Positions 53,692 through 62,280 of a stretch of DNA of 64,000 nucleotides are shown piece by piece. The stretch's first letter is position 1. Every line of letters begins with the position of its first letter. This DNA comes from Microbacterium oleivorans. Its GTDB lineage: Bacteria > Actinomycetota > Actinomycetes > Actinomycetales > Microbacteriaceae. The stretch lies in contig NZ_CP058316.1 in assembly GCF_013389665.1 (NCBI RefSeq), positions 2,108,001 to 2,172,000 on the forward strand. Direction: 5' to 3'. A program made the translations under genes and the position numbers. Below the pieces are notes generated by a model. It saw nothing but the letters and a program-made list of their open reading frames with translations, was not told where the DNA came from and did no database searches.

Positions 53692-53701
53692 CCCAGGTCT
53701 C

Positions 53702-54559
53702 GTGGGCGATGGGGACGCGGGCGATCCCGACCGGGACGCGTTCGACCGGGCGGCCGCCGAGCTGCTGATCGTCCCGCCGTCCGGGTTCACGCGGGCCCGC
53801 AATGAGCGCGCGGCAGCGGAGTCGGGCGACCTGGGGCGGCGTATCCGAGCGCTGCGCAAGCCCACCGTCGCTGCGTGGGCGGTCAACCTGCTCAGCCACG
53901 ACCACGCCTTCCGCGACGCCCTCGAACTGTCGGGTGCGCTGCGAGAGGCACAGGAGGATTTCGACGCGATCGAGCTGGCGCGGCTGGGACACCGGCGTCG
54001 GGCGCTCGTGTCGGCGCTCGCCGGTCGCGCTGCCGTGCTCGTCGAGCAGGCCGGCGTCGCGCTGGCCGCGGGCGCTCGCGACGAGGTGGAGCGCACCGTC
54101 AACGCGGCGATCGTCGATCCGGCCGCCGGCGCCGTCGTGGCGGCCGGGCGACTCGTCCGACCCCTCGACCCGGGCGCGTTGACTCCGGACGACCTGATGG
54201 AGCTCGTCGCCGGATCGTTGCCCGGCGCCCCGGACGACGTGGTCGCCGCGCGCGACGACCTGGCCGAGCGCCGTGCCCGCCGCGAGGCCGGCAGGCGGCG
54301 CCGGGAGGCCGAGAAGGCGGCCGCCGAGGCTCGACGCGTGCTCGGCCGGCGCGAGGCGGAGATCTCGTCCGCGCGGGAGCGCGCCGATCGGCTGCACGAG
54401 CGGGCCGAGGAGCTGCGACGTGACCTCGCCCGCGTGGCCGACGAGGCCGAGACCGCGGCTGCGGCGGTGGCTGCCCTCGAGCGCGGGGTGGGGGAGGCGC
54501 GCGATGCCGTGTCGGCCGCCGAGCGCAGGGTGCGAGCCGACGACGCCCCCGATCAATAG
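53702..54559 (+). CDS. Hypothetical coiled-coil protein
   Basis: The 285-residue protein starts with GTG. Residues about 10-110 have FTRARNERAAAESGDLGRRI and LRKPTVAAWAVNLLS, common to actinobacterial proteins of unknown role. Residues about 180-280 are an Ala/Arg/Glu-rich coiled coil. It is followed at nine bases by another hypothetical gene. No function can be given. Confidence 0.75.
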   Translation: MGDGDAGDPDRDAFDRAAAELLIVPPSGFTRARNERAAAESGDLGRRIRALRKPTVAAWAVNLLSHDHAFRDALELSGALREAQEDFDAIELARLGHRRRALVSALAGRAAVLVEQAGVALAAGARDEVERTVNAAIVDPAAGAVVAAGRLVRPLDPGALTPDDLMELVAGSLPGAPDDVVAARDDLAERRARREAGRRRREAEKAAAEARRVLGRREAEISSARERADRLHERAEELRRDLARVADEAETAAAAVAALERGVGEARDAVSAAERRVRADDAPDQ

Positions 54560-54568
54560 CATCGGGAT

Positions 54569-55045
54569 ATGGCTTCTTCTGCGGCGGCGCTCATCGACGA
54601 CGCGCGGCGGCGACTAGCGGCGGCGCGAGCCCCGCGCGAGCGGCTCGGCGTGCGCCAGGAGGGTCGGCGCCTGCTCGGATTCGGCCGCGCGACCCGCATC
54701 CTGCCGGTCGGTGACGCTTGGCACGTGGGCGTGCTGCTCATCGCCGATGAGGAGGTCTTCGCCACGGGGGAGGTGCTGCGAGCGCGGGCGGAGGCCGTGC
54801 GCGGCTACACGGCCGAGTCGCAGCGTGCCCGATCCGAACGCGCGGCAGCGGCTTTCCGCGGCGGCTTCGCGGAGGGGGAGCCGGTGCATCTGGGTTGGTC
54901 GGCTGTCGACGTGGCACGAGTCGACGGCGGGGAGGTCTCCGGCCCGCTCGCGCGGGACGGAGACGTGGTCGCGGTGACCTTCGCGGCAGGCGCCCGCATG
55001 CCTCTCGCCGCGTACCTCGACGACCGGATCTCCCTGCAGTTCTGA
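54569..55045 (+). CDS. Hypothetical protein
   Basis: The 158-residue protein has an N-terminal helix (ALIDDARRRLAAARAPRERL) and then a beta-rich part (WHVGVLLIADEEVFATGEVL). Similar genes are common in Microbacterium. A TAGCAT -10 box ends six bases before the ATG and lies in the end of the preceding gene. Function unknown. Confidence 0.7.
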   Translation: MASSAAALIDDARRRLAAARAPRERLGVRQEGRRLLGFGRATRILPVGDAWHVGVLLIADEEVFATGEVLRARAEAVRGYTAESQRARSERAAAAFRGGFAEGEPVHLGWSAVDVARVDGGEVSGPLARDGDVVAVTFAAGARMPLAAYLDDRISLQF

Positions 55046-55051
55046 CTCCGG

Positions 55052-56092
55052 TCAGGAGTCCGAGCGGCCGCCGCTCAGACGCAGCCGTCGCGCCTCCGCG
55101 CGCTCCTCGGCCTCCTGCTTCGCCGTCTTCTCCATGCGTGCCGTGTCACGGGGTGGCAGCTGGATGCTGTCCTCCGCGGGCATCCCCGCCTGCAGCTCGC
55201 GACCCCGTTCGAGCTCGGCGTCGAACTCGGCACCGAACAGCAGGGCGAGGTTGGCGATCCACAGCCAGAGGAGGAACACGATGACCCCGGCGAACGAACC
55301 GTAGGTGCGCTCGTAGTTGGAGAAGTTCGCGACGTAGATGCCGAAACCTGCGGTCGCGATCGCGAGAACGGCGATCGCGATGAGCGCGCCCGCACTGATC
55401 CACCGGAACCTCGGCTGCTGGGCGTTCGGACCGAAGTAGTACAGCACGGCGACGAGCACGACGACGATCAGAGCGAGCACCGGCCACTTCGCGATCTGCC
55501 ACACCAGGACGGCGGTGTCGCCGAGGCCGATGGCATCGCCGATCGCCTGCGCGACGGGCCCGGAGACCACGAGCAGGACGAGCGCGATGACCACCAGGAT
55601 CACCGCGAGCACCGTCACCCCCAGCTGCTGCGGCTTGAGCTTGAGGAAGGGACGGCCTTCGTCGATCTCCCAGATGCGGTTCATCGCGCGACTGAAGGCG
55701 CCGACGTACCCGGAGGCCGACCACAACGCCAGCACGATGCCGGAGACGAGGGCGAAGCCGGCGGACGGCGAGCCGGCGAGCTCTTCGACGGGGCCTCGGA
55801 GCGTCTCCACCGTGGCACCGGGTGCGATCTGCCCCACGATGTCGAGGACGGCGTCCGCCGCCTGCTGACCCTGGCCGATCACGCCGAGGAGGGAGAACAC
55901 CGCCAGCAGCCCCGGGAAGGCCGAGAGGACGGCGTAGTAGGTGAGGCCCGCCGCCAGATCGGGACTCTGGTCGCGGCCGAACTCGCGGAACGTGCGCTTG
56001 AGGACGTGTTTCCACGAGGGCTTCTCGACATCCGCGAGGGAGTCGGGCTTGGCCGGGTGCTCGGGGTCGCGTGCATCGGTGTGCGAGGACAT
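55052..56092 (-). CDS. YihY/BrkB-family inner membrane protein
   Basis: The 346-residue protein has a cytoplasmic N terminus (about 1-50), six spans of the YihY/virulence-factor BrkB family with AAGLTYYAVLSAFPGLLAVF and GSFAGVIVFLLWLWIANLALL, and a charged C-terminal tail. It ends a run of four genes transcribed in this direction. Formerly called ribonuclease BN in some annotations; that name is wrong. Role unknown. Confidence 0.9.
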   Translation of the reverse strand: MSSHTDARDPEHPAKPDSLADVEKPSWKHVLKRTFREFGRDQSPDLAAGLTYYAVLSAFPGLLAVFSLLGVIGQGQQAADAVLDIVGQIAPGATVETLRGPVEELAGSPSAGFALVSGIVLALWSASGYVGAFSRAMNRIWEIDEGRPFLKLKPQQLGVTVLAVILVVIALVLLVVSGPVAQAIGDAIGLGDTAVLVWQIAKWPVLALIVVVLVAVLYYFGPNAQQPRFRWISAGALIAIAVLAIATAGFGIYVANFSNYERTYGSFAGVIVFLLWLWIANLALLFGAEFDAELERGRELQAGMPAEDSIQLPPRDTARMEKTAKQEAEERAEARRLRLSGGRSDS

Positions 56093-56222
56093 GGAACTCT
56101 CCTGGGGAAGGTCGTGCCGGCGGGTGGAGGTCGGCCTCATCGTGACCGTGCACCGAGCCGGCGGCTGTCGGCCGCGGGCTCGGTGCACGGAGGGGGATCG
56201 CCGTGAGGCGGGTGAAGGTGCG

Positions 56223-56798
56223 TCAGCTGCCGCTGACGTTGTCGCGCGCCTCCTGGGTGCGATCCTTGACACTGTCGATGCCGTCCTGGGCGTCGCCCTT
56301 GACGGCGGAGACCGCCTCGGACGCGGTGTCCTTGACGGCGGAGGCGGCATCCTGCACCGGCTCCTTCAGATCCGAGCCGACCTGTTGGGCGACGCTCTTG
56401 GCCTCGTCGACCAGCGGCTGAGCCTGTTCCTTGACGTCGGCGGCGATCCTCTTCTCCGAGGATGACGCCGGGATCAGCGAGGCGACGAGCAGACCGCCCG
56501 CGAAGGCCATGAGCCCGACGGCGAGAGGGTTGCCTTCGGCCGTGGCGCCGACTTTGTGCGCCGCACTGGAGACGCCGCCCGAGACGGACGATCCAGCGCC
56601 GTGCAGTGAGGATCCAGCGTCGTCGGCCGCGCCCATGACGCGCTCGCGCACTGAGCCGAATGCTCCCTTGATCTTGTCGGTCTGACGGTGCGCGATCTTC
56701 GAAGGGGTCACCTTGTCGACGAGAGCGTCGGTGTCCTGGCTCAGTTCGCGACGCTTGCGCTCGATGTCGGCACGGATCGCTTCCGGTGAATCGGTCAT
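56223..56798 (-). CDS. DUF3618-family membrane-associated protein
   Basis: The 191-residue protein has the DUF3618 N-terminal signature (about 5-45, ADIERKRRELSQDTDALVDK), a span (about 92-112) and an Ala/Asp/Lys-rich helical tail. It overlaps the holin-like gene before it (ATGA at 56795-56798). This arrangement with a holin-like protein is frequent in actinobacteria and is linked in general to the cell envelope. Confidence 0.87.
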   Translation of the reverse strand: MTDSPEAIRADIERKRRELSQDTDALVDKVTPSKIAHRQTDKIKGAFGSVRERVMGAADDAGSSLHGAGSSVSGGVSSAAHKVGATAEGNPLAVGLMAFAGGLLVASLIPASSSEKRIAADVKEQAQPLVDEAKSVAQQVGSDLKEPVQDAASAVKDTASEAVSAVKGDAQDGIDSVKDRTQEARDNVSGS

Positions 56799-57211
56799 CG
56801 GTTCTCCTCATTTCTCTTGAGTGCGTCGGGGATCTTCCCCAGGGTCTCCGCCGTTTGCGGTGCGCCTTGGACCTTCTTGAGCTGGCCGCGTCCGAGCACG
56901 AACAGCACGGCGGCGATCACGCCCCACAGCACGGCGACGATGACGCCGGACCAGCCGCGTCCCACCAGCTCGCCGAGTGCCCACCACAACGCGAGCGACA
57001 GGAAGAAGATGGCCATGAGTGCGGCGTATCCCGCGCCGCCGAGCATGCCGGCGCCCTTGCCGGCGCGGGCGCCGGACTCCTTCAACTCGGCCTTGGCGAG
57101 GTTGATCTCCTGACGCATCAGTTCGGAGAGATCGCGGGTCACCTCGCCCAGAAGGTCTCCGAGCGACGTGTTCGCGGCCTGCTGCTCGGAGGGGGTGGCG
57201 TCATCGGTCAT
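56795..57211 (-). CDS. Phage-holin-like (DUF1469) membrane protein
   Basis: The 138-residue protein has LGDLLGEVTRDLSELMRQEI followed by two spans (about 58-78, 85-105), as in the actinobacterial phage holin family/DUF1469. It is a chromosomal housekeeping protein, not phage. Its start is inside the end of the upstream gene (11 bp overlap). Probably a partner of the DUF3618 protein in the membrane. Confidence 0.87.
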   Translation of the reverse strand: MTDDATPSEQQAANTSLGDLLGEVTRDLSELMRQEINLAKAELKESGARAGKGAGMLGGAGYAALMAIFFLSLALWWALGELVGRGWSGVIVAVLWGVIAAVLFVLGRGQLKKVQGAPQTAETLGKIPDALKRNEENR

Positions 57212-57983
57212 CGCGGGTGTCTCCGATGCCCTCGGTGTACGGCTCGTCGCGAGACAGGCCCCGCGAGCTGTCGTACAGCGGGGTGGACTCGGCGGCGACG
57301 TCCGATGTCGTGACGGCCGGTGTCGCCGGGGAGCCGATCGGCTGATCCAGCGGGGCGCCGACCGGGGCGGGCGAGGGGGCCGACGGCGCAGCGGGAACCC
57401 CGCCGGCGGGCACCGGGGTTCCGACGCCGGTCGGGCGCGCGTCGCTGTCGGTGGTCGCGTCGTGCTCCTCCTTGGCGCTCTCGGTGAGAGCGCGCGTGAG
57501 GCGCCCCGCGACCACACCGGCGATCAGCGCGCCGGCGATGAAGACGCCCGGTCGGCGCCGCGCGAAGGTCTTCACCTCGTGCACGAGCGACCCGGGGTCT
57601 CGCTGCGCCAGCCAGTCCGAGGCTCCGCTCACGCGAGTGGACGCTTGACGGACGAGGTCGGTCGCGACGCCCGGGTTCTCTGATCCGTGCGCGAGCGAGT
57701 TCAACTCTTCGCCGATCGAGCGCAGTCCTTCCGCCACCCGCTGCTGCTGGGCCGCGGCCTGGTCGGTCAGCTCCTGCTTGGTCTGCGAATACACCTGCTT
57801 GGCCTGCGACTTCGCCTCGCCGACGACCCCCGCCGCCTCGTGCTTCGCCGTCTCGACGACGTGGCCGGCCTCGGCCTGTGCGGCATCCTTGACGCCGGTT
57901 GCCTCCTGCTTGGCCTTCCCGGTCGTGTCGGACGCTGATCCTGCCTGCGAGCCGTACGTCGGCTCACCGTGGTTCTGCGACAT
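57201..57983 (-). CDS. Apolipoprotein-like helical protein with one membrane span
   Basis: The 260-residue protein starts MSQNHGEPTYG and has a long amphipathic helix with repeated KxEA/AKSQAKQV segments (about 20-95), one span (about 147-163, RPGVFIAGALIAGVVAG) and a Pro/Ala-rich tail. It is first in the four-gene operon. Such proteins may organise envelope membranes; this is inference. Confidence 0.78.
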   Translation of the reverse strand: MSQNHGEPTYGSQAGSASDTTGKAKQEATGVKDAAQAEAGHVVETAKHEAAGVVGEAKSQAKQVYSQTKQELTDQAAAQQQRVAEGLRSIGEELNSLAHGSENPGVATDLVRQASTRVSGASDWLAQRDPGSLVHEVKTFARRRPGVFIAGALIAGVVAGRLTRALTESAKEEHDATTDSDARPTGVGTPVPAGGVPAAPSAPSPAPVGAPLDQPIGSPATPAVTTSDVAAESTPLYDSSRGLSRDEPYTEGIGDTRDDR

Positions 57984-58184
57984 CGGTTCTCCTCTCGGTT
58001 CCGCTCTGCCTTCGCGGGGTGCCGATGTTCCGCCCCCTCGCATACGTCCGGCTCCGGGGTTGACGGCGGGTCCCCGCTGTGGAATGCGTGCGCGGGGTGG
58101 ATCCCCTCGATCGCCGCCGATGTCGGAGGTGGGGAGTTCTCCCCATCGACCCGATGCTGCTCGGGTCGGTAGGTTCTTCAGTGT

Positions 58185-58203
58185 CAGCTCCGGAGGGGAG
58201 CTG
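58185..58203 (+). promoter_or_regulatory. Hairpin in the leader of the WXG100 operon
   Basis: CAGCTCC (58185-58191) pairs with GGAGCTG (58197-58203). It lies 26 bases before the first ATG and just before the ribosome site GAGGAGGG. The 246 bp between the two divergent operons otherwise hold no gene; a TTGACG is seen near 58060. Confidence 0.35.
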
Positions 58204-58229
58204 GTTTATCTGACTTGAGGAGGGCCGTC

Positions 58230-58517
58230 ATGGCTGATTTCGGTGCGTCTTATGGCGAGATGGAGCAGGTTGCGAACTCGCTGTCGCAGGCTCGTGATGA
58301 CATTCAGGGGCAGCTGGACACCCTGAAGTCGCAGGTCGACACGCTGCTGGGTGATGACTTCAAGACGCAGCACGCGTCGGGCAAGTTCGGTGAGGGGTAC
58401 TCCGAGCTGACGACGGGTCTGAAGAACGCGGTCGACGGCATCAACGACATGTCCGACTCGCTGCTGGGCATGATGCGCGCGATCCAGGACCTCGACCAGC
58501 AGCTCGCCGGCGGCTGA
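58230..58517 (+). CDS. WXG100-like protein (ESAT-6 family)
   Basis: A 95-residue helical hairpin protein. ATG 58230 has GAGGAGGG upstream. The first helix (EMEQVANSLSQARDDIQGQL) and second helix (LTTGLKNAVDGINDMSDSL) are typical, but the classic WxG turn is replaced by DDFKTQHASGKF. Such proteins are exported by type VII secretion as dimers. The codon use and high expression signal (strong ribosome site) suggest it is the main product of the locus. Confidence 0.85.
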   Translation: MADFGASYGEMEQVANSLSQARDDIQGQLDTLKSQVDTLLGDDFKTQHASGKFGEGYSELTTGLKNAVDGINDMSDSLLGMMRAIQDLDQQLAGG

Positions 58518-58593
58518 TCCAGGGAGGGCGCGGCGGACACGGTATCCGCCGCGCTCCGTCCATCGTGCAATCTGAACCCTGGGGAGGGGAATC

Positions 58594-58896
58594 GTGGGTA
58601 ACGGGGTCAAGGTCAACTACAGCGAGCTGGAGCCGCTGACGGCAGCTCTCGACGACATCATCGAGGAGTTCGATCGTGCAGGCGCACGTCGCGACGCGCT
58701 TCGTGACGGCGTCGCGCGTCCCTACGGGATGAGCGACCTGTACGACGCGGCCGACAACTTCGAAGGCCGGTGGGACGACCGCCGCAAGCGGTTGATGGGC
58801 AATTGCCAGAAAGTGCGCGATCACGCCCAGACCGTGATCGACGGCTTCCAGGAGTTCGACAGCGAGGCGTCCGCCTCCTTCGAAGAAGCATCGTGA
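58594..58896 (+). CDS. WXG100-like protein, second partner
   Basis: A 100-residue protein starting with GTG after GGGGAGGGG. It has helix 1 (LEPLTAALDDIIEEFDRAGA), a turn with LYDAADNFEGRW, and helix 2 (RRKRLMGNCQKVRDHAQTVI). The F-x-G-R-W motif is common in actinobacterial WXG100 partners; YDAAD resembles the YxxxD export signal but lies in the turn, not the end. It probably pairs with the first protein or the large one. Confidence 0.8.
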   Translation: MGNGVKVNYSELEPLTAALDDIIEEFDRAGARRDALRDGVARPYGMSDLYDAADNFEGRWDDRRKRLMGNCQKVRDHAQTVIDGFQEFDSEASASFEEAS

Positions 58897-58909
58897 GGGA
58901 GACCGCAGA

Positions 58910-60109
58910 ATGAGTATGTCCATGCCCTCATCGCCCCGGGGGCGAGAGATCGACTACCTCGACGGCAACCCCGCCGACGTGGTGAACCGCGGCTCGGAGC
59001 TGACCTCGCTCGCAGCCGCCATGGCCAGCTCGGCCGACCTCCTCGACCGACTCGCGACCGACGGGTCCGACATGGAGGGCGACGCGATCGACAAGCTCCG
59101 CGAGCTGTCGGAAGAGGTCTATTCCGAGCTCCGACGTGCCGCGAACCTCTATCAGGCTGTCGGCCCCCACATCTCGGCCTATGGCACTCAGCTCGAGGCC
59201 TCGCAGCCGCGGATCCGCGTGATCGTGGACGAGCTCGCCGAGCTGTGGACCGCCTACACGCAGGCGCAGCAGGCCGCCGACCAGGCCGCGTGGTCGTCGC
59301 CGTCGTACCCGACGGGCGACGACGCCGACGACCCCGTGCTTCGGCAGCAGGCCGAGGACGAGTACGAGAGCGACCGGGATGCGGCCGCGGCGTCGGCGAC
59401 GAACGCGCGGGGGGACTGGGACGCGCGAGCCGCCGACTACGACCTCGAGTACGACACCTGGTACGGCGCCTTCTCGTCCGCGGCGGCCGGCATCCGTGAA
59501 GACACGAGCAACTCCATCGAGGACAGCTGGGACGACGACTTCCGCGGCTTCCTCGAGACGGCCTCGGCCGTCCTCGCCGTGGCGGGCATGGTGTTGGCGG
59601 TTCTCGCCATCGTCGTCGGTGGGCCGATCATCGCGCTCATCGGAACGATCGTCGCCGTGGCTGCCCTCGTCGTGACCATCGCGCAGATGGCCTATGGCGA
59701 CGCCGACGGCTGGGACCTGGCCTTCGCCGTCATCGGCGTCATCCCCTTCGGCTCCATCGTCGGGAAGTTCTCCGGAGCGGCCGGCGAGAGCATGTCGTTC
59801 GCGCAGGACTTCGCGCGGTGGACCGGCCGCGGTTCGGCCAGCGTCAGCGACTGGGCGGCGGGCATGAACGCCTTCCACGGGATGACCTTCGTCGAGGGCG
59901 CGGGCAACTTCGCCTCGCAGCTGTTCAGCGGCAAGACCGTCGATGAGTGGTCTCGTGTGCCGGGCACCGCGATCGGCGCCGTCGACACCCTCGTGAGCAC
60001 CTCCCACGCCCAGTACTCCCTGGTCTCAGACGTCATCGGCTGGGCGAGCGGATCGAACGCGGCCACGGTCGGCGAGGCGTTCGACTGGAATCACCGTCTA
60101 TGGTCGTGA
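58910..60109 (+). CDS. Large putative type VII substrate with membrane helices
   Basis: A 399-residue protein. Residues about 20-125 form a WXG-like helical domain (LTSLAAAMASSADLLDRLAT, RELSEEVYSELRRAANLYQA), then a Gln/Ala-rich coiled part with Ser/Asp-rich insert, two close spans (about 220-265), and a C-terminal domain of about 125 residues with GMTFVEGAGNFASQLF. The order resembles large WXG/LXG effectors of type VII systems. No toxin motif is recognised, and no immunity gene is obvious. Confidence 0.75.
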   Translation: MSMSMPSSPRGREIDYLDGNPADVVNRGSELTSLAAAMASSADLLDRLATDGSDMEGDAIDKLRELSEEVYSELRRAANLYQAVGPHISAYGTQLEASQPRIRVIVDELAELWTAYTQAQQAADQAAWSSPSYPTGDDADDPVLRQQAEDEYESDRDAAAASATNARGDWDARAADYDLEYDTWYGAFSSAAAGIREDTSNSIEDSWDDDFRGFLETASAVLAVAGMVLAVLAIVVGGPIIALIGTIVAVAALVVTIAQMAYGDADGWDLAFAVIGVIPFGSIVGKFSGAAGESMSFAQDFARWTGRGSASVSDWAAGMNAFHGMTFVEGAGNFASQLFSGKTVDEWSRVPGTAIGAVDTLVSTSHAQYSLVSDVIGWASGSNAATVGEAFDWNHRLWS

Positions 60110-60154
60110 TGCGCGAGTTCACGATCGCCGATGATGACTTTCCAGGGAGCTGAT

Positions 60155-60769
60155 GTGGCGGGTTTGCGATCCGAGATCCTCGGCGAGGCCGAAACCGGCC
60201 GGCGATTCCGGATGATGCTGCCCCCGGGGTGGGAGGCGCACGACCTGAGCGATCGTTCCCGAGACGCATTGCTCGATCGAGCCGGAGCGCGGCTCGCGCG
60301 GCAGCACCGTCCCGATCTGTTCGCCTCGCTCAGCGGGCAGGTCGAACGGGCCGTGAGCGCGATGCGCTCGCAGCAGGCGGTCGCCCTCGCCTTCGCGGGA
60401 GATGATTCGCCGACGTGGTCTCTGGGCGCGGCGAGCCTGGTGGCCGCCGTCCGCGTGGGCACGCCGCAGGTGCCGCTCGACGACATCGTGAGAAGCGCGA
60501 TCAGCCGCGGCGGCGTCGCGATCGACGACGAGTTCAGGATCGTGCGCTGGACCGAGCGGCGACCGGTCTCGATGGAGGACGTCGACCTCGACACGACGAT
60601 GGTGAACTACCTCATCCCCGTGCCGGGGACCAACCGCGGCAAAGCCGTGCAGTGGACTCTGACCATTCCTCACGAACGCGATCGAGCCGGGGACGACCCG
60701 CGACTCGAGAAGTGGGTGGAGCTCATGGATGCGCACGTCGCCACCTTCCAATGGGATGCCGAGAGATGA
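60155..60769 (+). CDS. Unknown protein of the WXG100 locus, A
   Basis: A 204-residue soluble protein. GTG 60155 is preferred to ATG 60131 because AGGGAG lies at 60144-60149. It has FRMMLPPGWEAHDLSDRSRD, helices (LLDRAGARLARQHRPDLFAS), and a beta-rich C-terminal half with WTLTIPHERDRAG. General layout is like that of the next gene product. It may be a chaperone for the secreted proteins, like EspG; that is inference only. Confidence 0.68.
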   Translation: MAGLRSEILGEAETGRRFRMMLPPGWEAHDLSDRSRDALLDRAGARLARQHRPDLFASLSGQVERAVSAMRSQQAVALAFAGDDSPTWSLGAASLVAAVRVGTPQVPLDDIVRSAISRGGVAIDDEFRIVRWTERRPVSMEDVDLDTTMVNYLIPVPGTNRGKAVQWTLTIPHERDRAGDDPRLEKWVELMDAHVATFQWDAER

Positions 60770-61395
60770 ACGTCCGATATCGCTACGACACCAACCGGGT
60801 CATCCCCATTCCGTCGGGGATGGACGACGACGACACGGGCCGCGCCTGGGCGCGGACAGCTGCTGTCGAGTACGCCGCGCACATCAGGGACGAGATCGCG
60901 CTGGATGAGGCAGCGGTCTCTCGGATCGAGAACTTGGCCGCCGATCTCGTTCGGGCTTCGCGAGACGGCCGGTCGGCCGCGCTGTTCTTCCTGCCCGAGC
61001 CACAGATCGCCGCGCCCTTCACCGTCATGTACTCGCCGGACCGGCCGAGTCGAGACGAGCAGGAGGACTTCCTGTGGCCACGATCGTGCCTGTTGCGCCC
61101 CGTCCACGAGATGATCTCGGCTGAGGGGCTGGGGGCAGGCTCGTCCGTCGCGCTCGTGCAGCGCGTGCAGGAGCGGACGTTCGCGGAGCGGCGGTGGCTG
61201 TTCCTCGGAGAGCGGGGGGCGGTCGCGGTCACCCTCGGTCCTGTTCCGGTTCCGATCCTGTCGATCGTCGACCCGCTGACCGAGACGATCATCGACACGC
61301 TCGCGGTCGACGAGTACGTCCCGGAAGCCCGGGGGGACGGCGCGAGGCAGATCGCCGACGCCTTCGAGCGCGACGAGGAAAGATGGGTGGTATGA
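60766..61395 (+). CDS. Unknown protein of the WXG100 locus, B
   Basis: A 209-residue soluble protein whose ATG overlaps the previous stop (ATGA). It opens with VIPIPSGMDDDDTGRAWART, a helical part (IENLAADLVRASRDGRSA), and a beta-rich C-terminal half with ILSIVDPLTETIIDTL. Its layout matches protein A (proline/glycine opening, helices, ALFF or ALAF strand, C-terminal strands), so A and B are probably paralogs. No family was recognised. Confidence 0.68.
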   Translation: MNVRYRYDTNRVIPIPSGMDDDDTGRAWARTAAVEYAAHIRDEIALDEAAVSRIENLAADLVRASRDGRSAALFFLPEPQIAAPFTVMYSPDRPSRDEQEDFLWPRSCLLRPVHEMISAEGLGAGSSVALVQRVQERTFAERRWLFLGERGAVAVTLGPVPVPILSIVDPLTETIIDTLAVDEYVPEARGDGARQIADAFERDEERWVV

Positions 61396-62186
61396 GCGCA
61401 CGCCCCCTCGAACCGCTGGTCGATGATGCCCCCACCTGGGATGCGGTGCTCTGGTGGCGCCTGGAGCTGCGGTCCCTGGATGACGCGCCGTACACCCAGC
61501 GAGCGGTCGCCGTCCTCGGCCCGAAGGCCGCGTGGGAGAAGGAGTACGGGCGGGCATCGGCGGGCGGTTGTCTGCAGACCCTTCTCTACGTCCTCTCCAT
61601 CGCGGCGCCCACCGTCGGCGCGGGCTCGATGCTCCTGTGGGCGTTGCGCGCCGAGGGCGGCCAGATGCCGCTGGAGCTGGCGGGCGTCGCGTCGCTGGTG
61701 AGCGTGGCGATCACCGTCGTCACCGAATCGATCCACCGCAATCGACCGCGGGCCACCGCGATGGCAGCGGTGCGCAGGCTCTATCTCGCGCACATCGTGC
61801 CGGGGCTGATCACCCTCGGCATCGCTGTCTCGGGGTCGCTCAGCGACCCGGATTCCGGCGCGCCCCTCTGGTGGCTGGCGCCGGTCCTTGCGGACATCGC
61901 TCTGTACGCGGGCCTGTGGGTGCGTCGGGCCACGGTGAAGACCGGCCCGCGGAATCCGATCGAGAACGTCGAGCAGACCGTGAGCGAGCTCGCACCAGAG
62001 GTGCGCGACCACGTCCTCGCGGGCCGGAACGCCGCGGTGGATCGGCTTCTGGAGCAGGGCAAGATCGACGCCGAGACCGCGTCGCGTGCCAAGCTGAGCG
62101 CCCTCGGCATGATGTCGCTGACCGTGGCGCGCGAGGAGCGCTCGTCGTACTACCCCGAGGAGCACGAGGGCATCGACCCTCGGTGA
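61392..62186 (+). CDS. Membrane protein of the WXG100 locus
   Basis: A 264-residue protein with a soluble N terminus (about 1-55), four spans (about 60-85, 95-112, 135-155, 163-180) and a soluble C terminus. ATG 61392 overlaps the previous stop; ATG 61383 in frame is also possible. It ends the operon. It does not resemble EccB, EccC, EccD or EccE. Function unknown, but its co-transcription with WXG100 genes suggests an accessory role. Confidence 0.7.
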   Translation: MSARPLEPLVDDAPTWDAVLWWRLELRSLDDAPYTQRAVAVLGPKAAWEKEYGRASAGGCLQTLLYVLSIAAPTVGAGSMLLWALRAEGGQMPLELAGVASLVSVAITVVTESIHRNRPRATAMAAVRRLYLAHIVPGLITLGIAVSGSLSDPDSGAPLWWLAPVLADIALYAGLWVRRATVKTGPRNPIENVEQTVSELAPEVRDHVLAGRNAAVDRLLEQGKIDAETASRAKLSALGMMSLTVAREERSSYYPEEHEGIDPR

Positions 62187-62280
62187 CCCGGGAACGAGCC
62201 CCCCGCGGGAGCTTGTCAAGTCCACCGGGCCAGGTGGTCCGCCCTGAGTAGTGTGAGCCTCACAAACAGGGGAGATCACA

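Noticed and set aside
56795..57211. Prophage remnant, suggested by a holin-like gene.
   Set aside because: The gene belongs to a common chromosomal envelope operon and no other phage gene is near.
58910..60109. Assignment of a nuclease or ADP-ribosylating toxin domain to the C terminus of the large WXG-like protein.
   Set aside because: No catalytic motif could be recognised; a toxin label would be invention.
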